64,000 nucleotides of DNA from positions 1 through 64,000 of the forward strand of contig NZ_WKJJ01000009.1 in the NCBI RefSeq assembly GCF_009674485.1, written 5' to 3'. The notes beneath the pieces are model-generated. The model was not told the DNA's origin. It saw only the letters and a program-made list of their open reading frames with translations, and ran no database searches. Position numbers and translations under genes: made by a program. Shown here in pieces: positions 8,779 through 17,482 of the stretch. The DNA is from Pseudoduganella rivuli. Its GTDB lineage: Bacteria > Pseudomonadota > Gammaproteobacteria > Burkholderiales > Burkholderiaceae_D. The first letter of the stretch is position 1. Every line of letters begins with the position of its first letter.

Positions 8779-9186
8779 TTATGGCAGTGCGGTTGGATCG
8801 TGGCGGATCTGTTCGAGCCACTCCAGCAGTGGAATCGTGGCTGGCAGCAACGGTTCCACGCCCACCGCGCCCTGCCACGCGAAGGCTTGCCCTTCCAGGC
8901 TTTGCGGTTCCCCGCTCCAGTCACGGCTGAGATAGAAGTGCAACCGCACGTGAGCGTGTGGATAAACGTGTTCCACGCCGCACCATTCCTGCGCACTGTG
9001 GATGGTTAAACCCAGCTCTTCCAGGAATTCCCGCTTCAGCGCTTCCAGCACGGTTTCACCCGGATCGACTTTACCGCCCGGAAATTCCCAATAGCCGTCA
9101 TACGGCTTGCCGGCCGGGCGCTGGCCCAGCAGCACGTCGCCGTTCGGCTTGACCAGCACCCCTACCGCCACGTCGACGATACTCAT
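8779..9186 (-). CDS. MutT-like Nudix hydrolase
   Basis: The protein has 135 residues with a complete Nudix box: G38, E44, R52, E53, E56, E57 and G59 fit Gx5Ex7REUxEExGU. The GYWEFPGGKVDPGE segment is typical of MutT-type 8-oxo-dGTP pyrophosphohydrolases, so it likely sanitises oxidised nucleotides. The start is the ATG at 9186, which overlaps the stop of the upstream ATPase gene (ATGA). It is the last gene of the argJ operon. The longer open frame reaching back to 9378 runs inside the ATPase gene and is not used. Confidence 0.9.
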   Translation of the reverse strand: MSIVDVAVGVLVKPNGDVLLGQRPAGKPYDGYWEFPGGKVDPGETVLEALKREFLEELGLTIHSAQEWCGVEHVYPHAHVRLHFYLSRDWSGEPQSLEGQAFAWQGAVGVEPLLPATIPLLEWLEQIRHDPTALP

Positions 9187-10064
9187 GCCATCTTCCCCGC
9201 ATGATCCCGCGCGAATTGCCACGCCACGCGGCCGGAGCGGGAACCCCGCTGCAGCGCCCAGCGCAGCGCTTCGCCGCGCGCCTCTTCGACCTGCGCATCC
9301 GTGCAGCCGAAGTGCCTGAGCCAGTACGACACGATGTCCAGGTAATCGTCCTGCTTGAACGGATAAAACGACAGCCACAAGCCAAACCGCTCGGACAGTG
9401 AAATCTTTTCTTCCACCGTCTCGCCCGGATGCAGGTCGCCATCCTCGTCATGCTTGTAGGTCGCGTTATCGGACATCCGCTCCGGCATCAGGTGGCGCCG
9501 GTTCGACGTCGCGTAAATCAGCACATTGTCCGATTGCGCCGACACGGAACCATCGAGCGCGACCTTCAACGCCTTGTAGCCGCTCTCGCCCTCTTCAAAC
9601 GACAAGTCGTCGCAAAAGATGATGAAGCGCTCGGGACGTCCCGCCACCAGGTCGACGATGTCGCCCAGTTCGTGCAAGTCTTCCTTGTCCACTTCGATCA
9701 GGCGCAAGCCGTCGCCGGCAAAGCGGTTCAGGCAGGCCTTGATCAGCGACGACTTGCCGGTGCCACGCGCGCCCGTCAACAGCACATTGTTGGCCGGGCG
9801 GCCCGCCACGAACTGGCGCGTGTTCTGCTCGATCGCTTCCTTCTGGCGCGCGATGTTGTGCAAGTCGTCCAGCGCGATCTTTGCCACACTGCGCACCGGC
9901 TGCAACTGGCTGGCCGCGCCGTGGCGGCGGCGCCAGCGGTAGGCGAACGACAGGTTCCAGTCCGGCTCGCGCGGCGCCTGCGGCAGGATCGCTTCCACGC
10001 GCGCCAGTACCGCTTCGGCACGCTGCAGGAATTGTTCGAGCGACGTGGTAGCCATCGCGGCCAT
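9183..10064 (-). CDS. DUF815-family AAA ATPase
   Basis: The protein has 293 residues. A P-loop (GARGTGKSS) follows an N-terminal helical region, with a Walker B-like FIIFCDDLSFEE and a sensor-like YATSNRRHLMPE motif. This matches the DUF815 ATPases commonly found beside argJ in betaproteobacteria. The cellular role is not established. It starts two bases from the argJ stop and overlaps the Nudix start, so all three genes are one transcript. A second in-frame ATG three codons in (10055) is an alternative start. Confidence 0.88.
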   Translation of the reverse strand: MAAMATTSLEQFLQRAEAVLARVEAILPQAPREPDWNLSFAYRWRRRHGAASQLQPVRSVAKIALDDLHNIARQKEAIEQNTRQFVAGRPANNVLLTGARGTGKSSLIKACLNRFAGDGLRLIEVDKEDLHELGDIVDLVAGRPERFIIFCDDLSFEEGESGYKALKVALDGSVSAQSDNVLIYATSNRRHLMPERMSDNATYKHDEDGDLHPGETVEEKISLSERFGLWLSFYPFKQDDYLDIVSYWLRHFGCTDAQVEEARGEALRWALQRGSRSGRVAWQFARDHAGKMA

Positions 10065-10065
10065 C

Positions 10066-11304
10066 TCAGGAACGGTAGTCAGCGTTGATGCTGACGTAGT
10101 CGTGCGACAGGTCGCAGGTATACACCGTTGCCGTCGAAGCGCCGCGCGCCAGTTTCACGCGCACGGTGATTTCGCTTTGCTTCATCACGCGCTGGCCGTC
10201 TTCTTCCTTGTAGTCCGGATTGCGGCCGCCATCTTTCGCGACCCACACGTCATCGAGGTACAGGTTGATCTTCGACACGTCCAGGTCATCGACGCCCGCG
10301 TAGCCGATCGCGGCCAGGATGCGGCCCAGGTTCGGGTCGGACGCGAAGAACGCGGTTTTCACCAGCGGCGAGTGGGCGATCGAATAAGCGATCTTGCGGC
10401 ACTCTTCCACCGACGCGCCGTCTTCCACCGTGATGGTCATGAACTTGGTGGCGCCTTCGCCGTCGCGCACGATGGCTTGCGCCAGGAACACCGACAGTTC
10501 CGTCACGGCGGCGGCCAGCGCCTTGTATTCCGGCGAATCGACCGAATCGACCACCAGCGAACCGGCGCCCGTCGCGATCAGCATGAACGAATCGTTGGTC
10601 GACGTATCGCCATCGATGGAAATGCAGTTGAACGACTGGTCGGCCGCTTGCTTGACCAGCACGTCCAGCACCGGCTGTGCGACTTTCGCGTCGAACGCCA
10701 GGTAGCCCAGCATGGTCGCCATGTTCGGCTTGATCATGCCGGCGCCCTTGGAGATGCCCGTCAGCGTGACGGTGTGGCCGGCGATGTTCACCGTGCGCGA
10801 CCCGGCTTTCGGCTGCGTATCGGTGGTCATGATGGCTTCCGCCGCGTTGTACCAGTTGTCGGCGGTCAGGCCCGCCACGGCGGCCGGCAAGCCCGCCACG
10901 ATCTTGGCGACCGGCAGCGGCTCCAGGATCACGCCGGTCGAGAATGGCAAAATTTGCTGCGCATCGCAGCCCAGCAGGCTGGCCAGTTCCGCGCAGGTTT
11001 GCTGCGCATTGGCCAGGCCCGCCTCACCGGTGCCCGCGTTGGCGTTGCCCGTGTTGACCAGCAGCGCGCGGATCGGCTTGCCGCCCGCATTCACGGCGGC
11101 CAGGTTGGCCTTGGAAATCTGCACCGGCGCCGCGCAGAAGCGGTTCAGCGTGAACACGCCGGACACGGTGGCGCCATCGGCCAGGCGCATCACCAGCACA
11201 TCCTTGCGGTTCGGCTTCTTGACGCCGGCTTCGGCAAAACCGATATCGATGCCGGCGACGGGCTTCAGGTCGGCAGCGACCGGGAGGGGGGAATTGACGG
11301 CCAT
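10066..11304 (-). CDS. argJ: Bifunctional glutamate N-acetyltransferase / amino-acid acetyltransferase ArgJ
   Basis: The protein has 412 residues. It self-cleaves in this family at an Ala-Thr bond; here KPNMATMLGY places the nucleophilic Thr at about residue 197. Other conserved segments are LLVNTGNANAGTG and SDPNLGRILAAIGYAG. It makes N-acetylglutamate and recycles the acetyl group in arginine synthesis. The start is the ATG at 11304 with GAGGAA about seven bases upstream. The frame is open further upstream but that part shows no family similarity. It heads the argJ-ATPase-Nudix operon. Confidence 0.95.
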   Translation of the reverse strand: MAVNSPLPVAADLKPVAGIDIGFAEAGVKKPNRKDVLVMRLADGATVSGVFTLNRFCAAPVQISKANLAAVNAGGKPIRALLVNTGNANAGTGEAGLANAQQTCAELASLLGCDAQQILPFSTGVILEPLPVAKIVAGLPAAVAGLTADNWYNAAEAIMTTDTQPKAGSRTVNIAGHTVTLTGISKGAGMIKPNMATMLGYLAFDAKVAQPVLDVLVKQAADQSFNCISIDGDTSTNDSFMLIATGAGSLVVDSVDSPEYKALAAAVTELSVFLAQAIVRDGEGATKFMTITVEDGASVEECRKIAYSIAHSPLVKTAFFASDPNLGRILAAIGYAGVDDLDVSKINLYLDDVWVAKDGGRNPDYKEEDGQRVMKQSEITVRVKLARGASTATVYTCDLSHDYVSINADYRS

Positions 11305-11606
11305 GGGCGGGTTCCTCGTGTGTTGGAGATGGAAAAGCCGACATTGTAATGCCTGCCGCGCCACGTTGCCGCCGCAAGCAGGCCAGATACGGGCCCGATA
11401 ACAAAACCACAATGGCAATGCGTATTTTCCACAGAAAAATATCAAAAAACTCACAAAATGAGGTGAAAAATGCCACAAAAATTAGAACTATCGTTCAGTT
11501 TTTAGACCGGACGGTTTAACCGCGACGCGAATTCCAATAAGGTTACGTCGCGCACGGCACCGCGCGTGTCCGTACCACCTATAAATACAACACGAGAGCA
11601 CACACA
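11305..11606. other. Divergent control region between argJ and the first barrel gene
   Basis: This region of about 300 bases has no gene. It holds an AT-rich block (11400-11480), a GAACTATCGTTC sequence at 11485-11496 that matches the decamer beside the palindromic repeats, and a TAGACC-GGAC-GGTTTA dyad at 11503-11518. A TATAAAT about 30 bases before the barrel-gene ATG could be a -10 element on the plus strand. No -35 could be fixed. Confidence 0.5.
11503..11518. promoter_or_regulatory. TetR-type operator-like dyad
   Basis: The sequence TAGACC-N4-GGTTTA is one base from the perfect dyad TAGACC-N4-GGTCTA, a form known for NemR-like TetR operators. It lies between argJ and the barrel gene. 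No TetR gene is in the window, so binding is only a possibility. Confidence 0.3.
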
Positions 11607-12821
11607 ATGAAAAAACAACTGTTAGCAGCAGCGATCCTCGCGGCGCTGGGTGTACAGGCACAGGCGGCGACGCTGGGAGACGGCAATTTGTCCATCAGCG
11701 GCTTCGGCACCCTGGCCGCCGCCAAGAGCGATACGGATACGGCGCAATTTGCCCGTTACAACCAGGCCGTCGGCGTCAAGGACGGTGTACGCATCGGCCT
11801 CGATTCCAACCTGGGCCTGCAGGCGACGTACCAGGTCAACGACTGGCTGTCCGGCACCGCGCAAGTACTGACCCGCAAGAACACCAGCACCAGTTTCACC
11901 ACCGACCTGACCTGGGGCTTTGTCAAAGCCAAGATCAACGATGAAATCAATGTCCGCGTCGGCCGCGTGGTGATGCCGGCCTTCCTGATTTCCGATTACC
12001 AGAATGTCGGCTATGCCAACACCATGATGCGTCCGCCGGTCGAACTGTATGGCCAGCAACCGCTGGAAAGCATGGACGGCGCCGACGTCAATTACCAGCA
12101 CGCGTTCGGCGATACCAACCTGACGGTGCAGGCGTTTGCCGGCACCAGCAGCGGCAAGCTGTTCCTGGCCGCGGCCGGCGGCTCCGTCGCCAAGTACCGC
12201 GCACCGCTGGCGGGCATCAGCATGACGGTCGAACACGGCCCCGTCACGTTCCGCGTCGGCCACGCGTCGGCCAACATGCACAGCGATGACATCACGCCGA
12301 TCAATACGCTGGCCGCCACCCTGAAATCGGTCGGCTTCGCGCAACTGGGCGAGGACATCGGCCTGGTCAGCGGCAAGCGCATGACGTTCACGTCCGTCGG
12401 CGCCATCGTCGACTGGAACAACGTCCTGGTGCAGACGGAATATGCACAGCGCCGCGCCAAGGAACCTGTGTATGTGCCGCAAACCAACGCCTGGTACGTG
12501 CTGGCCGGCTACCGCTTCGGCAAGGTGTTGCCGTACTACGCGCACGCCGCGTCGGAAGGCGCCGGCACCAAGGTCACCGTGCCTGCCGCCCTGACCCGCA
12601 TCCCGCCGCTGAACGCCGCGGTCACCAACCTGCTGACGGCGGCCGAACAATCGTCCGACCTGGTCGGCGTGCGCTGGGATTTCGCCAAATCCATCGCACT
12701 GAAAGTGCAGGTCGACCGCGTCAAGCCGAAGGTCAAATCCGGTGCACTGATCTTTGCGCCGGCCGCAGGCCAGAAAGACAGCGTGACCGTGGTCGCCGCT
12801 GGCGTCGATTTCGTCTTCTAA
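11607..12821 (+). CDS. Outer-membrane beta-barrel protein, copy 1 of tandem pair
   Basis: The protein has 404 residues with a signal peptide (MKKQLLAAAILAALG, cleavage near AQA-AT). Alternating amphipathic strands follow and the C-terminal residue is Phe (GVDFVF), the usual mark of an outer-membrane barrel. It is homologous along its whole length to the protein encoded at 13419-14639. The shared block DYQNVGYANTMMRPPVELYG is identical in both. Family and substrate are not certain; a specific porin is the best guess. It is followed 16 bases later by a small PstS-like protein gene, and the same pair is repeated directly downstream. Confidence 0.7.
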   Translation: MKKQLLAAAILAALGVQAQAATLGDGNLSISGFGTLAAAKSDTDTAQFARYNQAVGVKDGVRIGLDSNLGLQATYQVNDWLSGTAQVLTRKNTSTSFTTDLTWGFVKAKINDEINVRVGRVVMPAFLISDYQNVGYANTMMRPPVELYGQQPLESMDGADVNYQHAFGDTNLTVQAFAGTSSGKLFLAAAGGSVAKYRAPLAGISMTVEHGPVTFRVGHASANMHSDDITPINTLAATLKSVGFAQLGEDIGLVSGKRMTFTSVGAIVDWNNVLVQTEYAQRRAKEPVYVPQTNAWYVLAGYRFGKVLPYYAHAASEGAGTKVTVPAALTRIPPLNAAVTNLLTAAEQSSDLVGVRWDFAKSIALKVQVDRVKPKVKSGALIFAPAAGQKDSVTVVAAGVDFVF

Positions 12822-12837
12822 GGTTGAGGTGATACAA

Positions 12838-13257
12838 ATGCACATGCAAATCAAACAGTTGATGGCTACCCTGGCCGCCGCCGCACTGGCTTGCGCCACC
12901 CTGCCCGCCGCCGCTGAAACCGTCGTGATCGTCAGCCAGAAAAACCCGGCCACCCGCATGTTTGCGGAACAGGCATCGCAATTCTTCCTGGGTAAATCGA
13001 ACATGTTCACGCCGATCGACCAGGCCGAAGGTTCGCATATCCGCAACGAGTTTTATCAAAAGCTCACGGACAAGGATGCGGCCCAGGTCAAGGCGCTGTG
13101 GTCGAAGCTGGTGTTTACCGGCAAGGCCACACCGCCCAAGGAATACAAGTCCAATGCCGAGGTGAAGAAGGCCGTGGCGGAAGATCCGAAAGCCATTGGT
13201 TATATCGACAAGTCCGCCGTGGATGACACGGTGAAAGTCATCCTGACCCTGCAATAA
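12838..13257 (+). CDS. Small PstS-like periplasmic protein, copy 1
   Basis: The protein has 139 residues with a signal peptide ending at PAAA-ET. The mature 113 residues resemble the short phosphate-binding (PBP-like) proteins of proteobacteria: QFFLGKSNMF, DQAEGS.IRNEFYQKL, WSKLVFTGKATPPKE and AIGYIDKSAVD. These are much shorter than full PstS and may bind a ligand in the periplasm. The start is the ATG at 12838 with GAGGTGA five bases upstream, not the GTG in the same frame at 12829. The mature part differs from copy 2 at only four positions. Confidence 0.75.
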   Translation: MHMQIKQLMATLAAAALACATLPAAAETVVIVSQKNPATRMFAEQASQFFLGKSNMFTPIDQAEGSHIRNEFYQKLTDKDAAQVKALWSKLVFTGKATPPKEYKSNAEVKKAVAEDPKAIGYIDKSAVDDTVKVILTLQ

Positions 13258-13277
13258 GCAATTTGTCATCGAAACAA

Positions 13278-13311
13278 CCTCAGCGTCCGGCTTGCGCGCT
13301 GGACGTTGAGG
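13278..13311 (+). terminator. Hairpin between the two barrel/PstS-like modules
   Basis: CCTCAGCGTCC (13278-13288) pairs with GGACGTTGAGG (13301-13311) with one G-U pair, followed by five A and no U-run. It could attenuate or stabilise transcript between the two modules. Confidence 0.45.
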
Positions 13312-13418
13312 AAAAACCACATGGGATACCGGTCTGGTGCGAGTTTCCTATGTGCAGGATGAAAAATTCGCTAAGGTGACAAACGCGCCAACCGGCGCTG
13401 CGACTTAAAGAGGACTGG

Positions 13419-14639
13419 ATGAAACGACTGACCCTGGCAACTTCTGTTCTGGCCGCGCTGATGGCCTTACCACACGCGCAGGCGGCCCTCGTCGATGACG
13501 GCAAACTCAGCATCAGTGGCTTCGGCACTCTCGGCGTGGCGAAGAGCGATACCGACAAGGCGCAATTCGTGCGCTACAACCAGGCCGAAGGCGTCGCCGA
13601 TGGCTGGCGCCTGGGACTGGACACCAATCTTGGCTTGCAAGCCACGTACCAGATCACGGACCAGCTGTCCGCCACCGCGCAAGTCCTGACGCGCCAGAAC
13701 ACCAGCCCGACCTTTACCAGCGACTTGACGTGGGCGTTCGTCAAATACCGCGCCACCGATGAAATCAATGTGCGCGTGGGCCGCGTGCAATTGCCGACCT
13801 TCCTGATTTCCGATTACCAGAACGTGGGCTACGCCAACACCATGATGCGCCCGCCGGTGGAACTGTACGGGCAAGTGCCGCTGGAATCCATCGATGGCGC
13901 CGACGTCAACTGGCAGCACGCGTTCGGCGACACCAACGTCACGGTACAAGCCGTGGTCGGCACGTCGTCCGGCAAGCTGTTCCTGCCGGCCACCGCGTCG
14001 GTCGCCAAGTACCGCGCTCCGGCCATGGGCGTCAGCATGTCGGCGGAATATGGTCCCGTCACGGTGCGCTACGCGCACCTGCAAACCACGCTGCACAGCG
14101 ATGACATCGTCCCCATCAATTCGCTGACCGCCACCTTGTCTGCGGTCGGTTTCAAGCAGTTGGCGGCCGACTTCGGCGTCACCGGCGCCGGCAAGAAAAT
14201 GAAATTCGATGCGGTCGGCATGACGATGGACTGGAACAACATCGTGCTGCAAGGCGAATTCGGCGCACGGCGCGCCATCGATCCGGTCTACATCCCGCAA
14301 ACGGATGCGTGGTACCTGATGGGCGCCTACCGCATCGGCAAATTCCTGCCGTACTATGCGCACGCATCGGTCAAGGGCGCCAGCACCAAGATCACGCTGC
14401 CGGCCGGCTTCCCTGCCAGCGGCGCACTGTCGGCTGCCGTACGGGGCCTGCTGCAAGCGTCAGAACAGGACAGCAACCTGGTGGGTGTGCGCTGGAACTT
14501 CGCCAGCTCCGCCGCGCTGAAATTCCAGGTCGACCGCGTCAAACCGAAGACCAAGACCGGTTCGCTGATTTACGGTCCGGCCGCCGGCCTGAAAGACTCG
14601 GTGACGGTGATCGGCGCCAGCCTGGATTATGTGTTCTGA
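13419..14639 (+). CDS. Outer-membrane beta-barrel protein, copy 2 of tandem pair
   Basis: The protein has 406 residues with a signal peptide (MKRLTLATSVLAALMALPHA...). The body is a beta-barrel ending in Phe (SLDYVF). It is homologous end to end to copy 1 (11607-12821) but clearly diverged, especially in the variable segments after GTSSGKLFL and near the C-terminus. Differences in predicted loops could mean different ligands. AGAGGA lies a few bases ahead of the ATG. It is followed 16 bases later by copy 2 of the small PstS-like gene, so it is probably co-transcribed with that gene and perhaps with the kinase. Confidence 0.7.
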   Translation: MKRLTLATSVLAALMALPHAQAALVDDGKLSISGFGTLGVAKSDTDKAQFVRYNQAEGVADGWRLGLDTNLGLQATYQITDQLSATAQVLTRQNTSPTFTSDLTWAFVKYRATDEINVRVGRVQLPTFLISDYQNVGYANTMMRPPVELYGQVPLESIDGADVNWQHAFGDTNVTVQAVVGTSSGKLFLPATASVAKYRAPAMGVSMSAEYGPVTVRYAHLQTTLHSDDIVPINSLTATLSAVGFKQLAADFGVTGAGKKMKFDAVGMTMDWNNIVLQGEFGARRAIDPVYIPQTDAWYLMGAYRIGKFLPYYAHASVKGASTKITLPAGFPASGALSAAVRGLLQASEQDSNLVGVRWNFASSAALKFQVDRVKPKTKTGSLIYGPAAGLKDSVTVIGASLDYVF

Positions 14640-14655
14640 CCAACGGAGGCATCCC

Positions 14656-15063
14656 ATGAACAAACTGCTTGCCAGCCTCCTGGTTGCCGGCGCCGCCTTG
14701 TCCGCCCTGCCGGCGCAAGCGGAAACCGTGGTCATCGTCAGCCAGAAAAACCCCGCCACCCGCATGTTTGCGGAACAGGCGTCCCAGTTCTTCCTGGGGA
14801 AGTCGAACATGTTTACGCCGATCGACCAGGCTGAAGGTTCCCAAATCCGCAATGAGTTTTACCAGAAGCTGACCGACAAGGACGCGGCCCAGGTAAAGGC
14901 CATCTGGTCCAAGCTCGTGTTTACCGGCAAGGCCACGCCGCCCAAGGAATACAAGTCCAATGCGGACGTGAAAAAAGCCGTGGCGGACGATCCGAAGGCC
15001 ATCGGCTATATCGACAAGTCGGCCGTTGATGACACGGTGAAGGTCATCCTGACCCTGCAATAA
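14656..15063 (+). CDS. Small PstS-like periplasmic protein, copy 2
   Basis: The protein has 135 residues with a signal peptide (MNKLLASLLVAGAALSALPAQA-ET). The mature part is 109/113 identical to copy 1; the changes are H/Q, L/I and two E/D. The signal peptides are unrelated in sequence. It is a PBP-like fold fragment related to phosphate-binding proteins; ligand binding is inferred. The start is ATG with GGAGG six bases upstream; an in-frame upstream start at 14629 would overlap the barrel gene and lacks a ribosome site. The kinase gene follows after about 95 bases. Confidence 0.75.
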   Translation: MNKLLASLLVAGAALSALPAQAETVVIVSQKNPATRMFAEQASQFFLGKSNMFTPIDQAEGSQIRNEFYQKLTDKDAAQVKAIWSKLVFTGKATPPKEYKSNADVKKAVADDPKAIGYIDKSAVDDTVKVILTLQ

Positions 15064-15123
15064 AGGGCGAACTGCGCGCCGCTTCGCACCGGCCCCTGCA
15101 CATCGGGTATATTGCTGGCTTCG

Positions 15124-15142
15124 CGGGACGGCTGGCGTCCCG
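15124..15142 (+). other. Hairpin in the leader of the histidine kinase gene
   Basis: CGGGACG (15124-15130) pairs perfectly with CGTCCCG (15136-15142). The hairpin ends just before the AGGGA ribosome site of the kinase and has no U-run, so it may influence translation rather than end transcription. Confidence 0.35.
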
Positions 15143-15158
15143 ATTGCAGGGAGTCGGA

Positions 15159-17129
15159 ATGAGCCTGTCGCTGCGCGCGAAATTCGTCGTTTTAAGTGCC
15201 ATCGTGCAGGCGGTGGTGGTCGCGCTTTTGATCGGCAACAGCCTGCGCCTGATGGACCAGGCCGTCAACCGCAACGCCGTCAGGGTCGCCCACGAATATG
15301 CGGTGACCCTGAACCTGACGCTGAGCCCGTATGCCAACACGGGCCGCCTGGGCGAACTCACCAATTACTGGACTGAAATGCTGTCCGATCCCCAGGACAG
15401 CTTCATGCGCTATATCGTCATCCTCGATGCGCATGAGCGGCCCGTCACCACGGCGGGCCAGCGCCCCGCCGAATTGCCCGCCATCCTGCGCTCCGGCGGC
15501 GGTGACGGCTTCAACAGCGTGCGCACGTGGCAGCAAGGCGATACGCTGCACGCGCGCGCCCCCATCCTGCTCAAGGATAACAAGGTCGGATCGCTCAATT
15601 TCGGCCTGTCCACCAGCGAACTGGCCAAGGCGCGCGATGAAGTACTGCTGCAATCGGGCCTGATTTCGCTGGCCGGCCTGGGGCTGGGCATCCTGCTGTT
15701 CTACATGTTTTCGCAAGGCATAGGCCGGCGCCTGCGCACGCTGACGGCACAGGCCGAACACATGTTCAAGAGTACGTTCGGCCGCCCGCTGCCCGATACC
15801 GCCGGCGACGAAATCGAAGTGTATGCGCGCTCGCTCAATACCATGGGCGCCGCGCTGCGCGAACGGTTGCAGCAGCTGGAAGCGTCCGAACAGCGCCTGT
15901 CGGAATCGGAAGCGCGTTTCAAATCGCTGTTCGACATGACGCCGGTGCCGCTGACGGTAACCGACCGCAGCGGCCGCATCATCGGCACCAACCAGGCGCT
16001 GGCGCGCGTCTTCGGCTATGGTCCCGAGCAATTGATCGGCCGCCGCTCCAACGAAGTCAAATTCTGGTCGGAACCGGGCGAACGGGAACGGGTGTGGCAA
16101 CTGTACATGCGCGACGGCGCCGTGTATGGCGAAATCGCCGGTATCGTGCTGAAGGATGGCACCCCCGGCAAAGTGGCGATCTGGTCGTCCACCTTCACGC
16201 TGGGCGGCGCCGACGCCATCATCTGGGCGCTGCTGGACTTGACGGCCGAAGTCAAGGCCAAGCAAGACCTGGAAGACTTGAATGTGTCGCTGGAAACCCG
16301 TGTGCGGGAGCGTTCGGCCGACCTGGAAAGCGCGCTGGAAACCTTGCAGCAAACCCAGCACGACCTGATCGCGTCGGAAAAAATGGCGTCGCTGGGCTCG
16401 CTGGTGGCCGGCATTGCGCATGAATTGAATACGCCGATCGGCAACAGCCTGCTGGCGTCCACCGCGCTGGCCGACAAGGTCCACGCCTTCGAGGCCCAAC
16501 TGTCCGGCGGCACGCTGCGCCGCACGGCGCTGAGCGCCTACATGGATGAAGTGCGGATGGCGTCCGGCCTGATCTCAAGTTCGCTGCAAAAGGCCGCCAA
16601 CCTGATCGCGTCGTTCAAGCAAATCGCGGTCGACCAGACCAATGACCAGCGCCGCGAATTCAACCTGCTGGCCGTGGTGCTCGACACCATGGCCACGTAC
16701 ACGCCGCGCCTGACGCGCGCCCATTGCACGGCCACCTATGACATTCCGCCGGCGCTGGAACTGGATTCGTATCCGGGCAGTTTTTACCAGATCTTCACCA
16801 ACCTGCTGAACAATGCGCTGGCCCATGCGTTTGAAGGCCGCGATCATGGCGCCATCACGATCCGCGCGGTGGAACTCGATGGCGCCATGGTGGAAATCAC
16901 GTTCAGCGACGACGGCGCCGGCATGCCGGAAGACGTGCGGCGCCACGTGTTCGACCCGTTCTTCACCACCAAGATGGGACATGGCGGCACGGGACTGGGC
17001 ATGAACATCGTGTACAACCTCGTGACCGGGGGACTGGGCGGGCGCATCGCCGTGGAATCCAGCCCGGGCAGGGGCACCACGGTGCGGGTGACGGTGCCGA
17101 AAAGTTCGCCCGCCAAGTTGAACCAGTGA
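15159..17129 (+). CDS. Membrane sensor histidine kinase (periplasmic sensor, HAMP, PAS)
   Basis: The protein has 656 residues. TM1 is at about 7-30, a periplasmic domain at about 32-165, TM2 at about 168-190, HAMP at about 191-245 and PAS at about 255-370. A coiled coil and HisKA follow, with phosphoacceptor H421 (GIAHELNTPIG). The HATPase has N box (QIFTNLLNNALAHA), G1 (DDGAGM) and G2 (GHGGTGLGMNI). No receiver domain is attached. The start is ATG at 15159 with AGGGA six bases upstream. Its position after two barrel/PstS-like pairs suggests its periplasmic domain reads those proteins or their ligand. It converges on Hpt and HTH-REC genes that could complete a phosphorelay. Confidence 0.88.
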   Translation: MSLSLRAKFVVLSAIVQAVVVALLIGNSLRLMDQAVNRNAVRVAHEYAVTLNLTLSPYANTGRLGELTNYWTEMLSDPQDSFMRYIVILDAHERPVTTAGQRPAELPAILRSGGGDGFNSVRTWQQGDTLHARAPILLKDNKVGSLNFGLSTSELAKARDEVLLQSGLISLAGLGLGILLFYMFSQGIGRRLRTLTAQAEHMFKSTFGRPLPDTAGDEIEVYARSLNTMGAALRERLQQLEASEQRLSESEARFKSLFDMTPVPLTVTDRSGRIIGTNQALARVFGYGPEQLIGRRSNEVKFWSEPGERERVWQLYMRDGAVYGEIAGIVLKDGTPGKVAIWSSTFTLGGADAIIWALLDLTAEVKAKQDLEDLNVSLETRVRERSADLESALETLQQTQHDLIASEKMASLGSLVAGIAHELNTPIGNSLLASTALADKVHAFEAQLSGGTLRRTALSAYMDEVRMASGLISSSLQKAANLIASFKQIAVDQTNDQRREFNLLAVVLDTMATYTPRLTRAHCTATYDIPPALELDSYPGSFYQIFTNLLNNALAHAFEGRDHGAITIRAVELDGAMVEITFSDDGAGMPEDVRRHVFDPFFTTKMGHGGTGLGMNIVYNLVTGGLGGRIAVESSPGRGTTVRVTVPKSSPAKLNQ

Positions 17130-17136
17130 GCCGGGT

Positions 17137-17481
17137 TTAATCCGACAGGCTCTGCCGCACTTCCTCTTCCACCAGGCTGAACAAACGCGCCACTTCCGCG
17201 CGAGCCAGCGGCAGCACCGCCTGTTCGTCATGCTGCGCAAAACGCTCCAGCGCCTGCAGCATGTCACCGAATTCGCTGGCGCCCACCAGCAGCACGCTGG
17301 TCTTCAGTGTATGGCAGGCGCGCGCGGTGCGCTGGCAATCGCCGCCGGCCAGCGCCTGCTGCAATTGCTCATGGATGGCGGGAGTGGTGGCCAGGTAAAT
17401 GCCGGCCAGCTGGCGGTAGCCGGCCACATCGCCGCCTACTGTCGCCAGCAGCTTGGACGGGTCGATGTGCCGGTAAGCCAT
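17137..17481 (-). CDS. Stand-alone Hpt phosphotransfer protein
   Basis: The protein has 114 residues and is predicted all-helical. The phosphorylatable histidine fits H57 in RACHTLKTSVLLVGA, the usual Hpt helix-B context. It has no catalytic or output domain, so it would shuttle phosphate between receivers. It starts two bases from the stop of the HTH-REC gene, making a two-gene unit. Its 3' end faces the 3' end of the kinase gene, a few bases away. The direct partner kinase is inferred from position only. Confidence 0.85.
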   Translation of the reverse strand: MAYRHIDPSKLLATVGGDVAGYRQLAGIYLATTPAIHEQLQQALAGGDCQRTARACHTLKTSVLLVGASEFGDMLQALERFAQHDEQAVLPLARAEVARLFSLVEEEVRQSLSD

Positions 17482-17482
17482 G

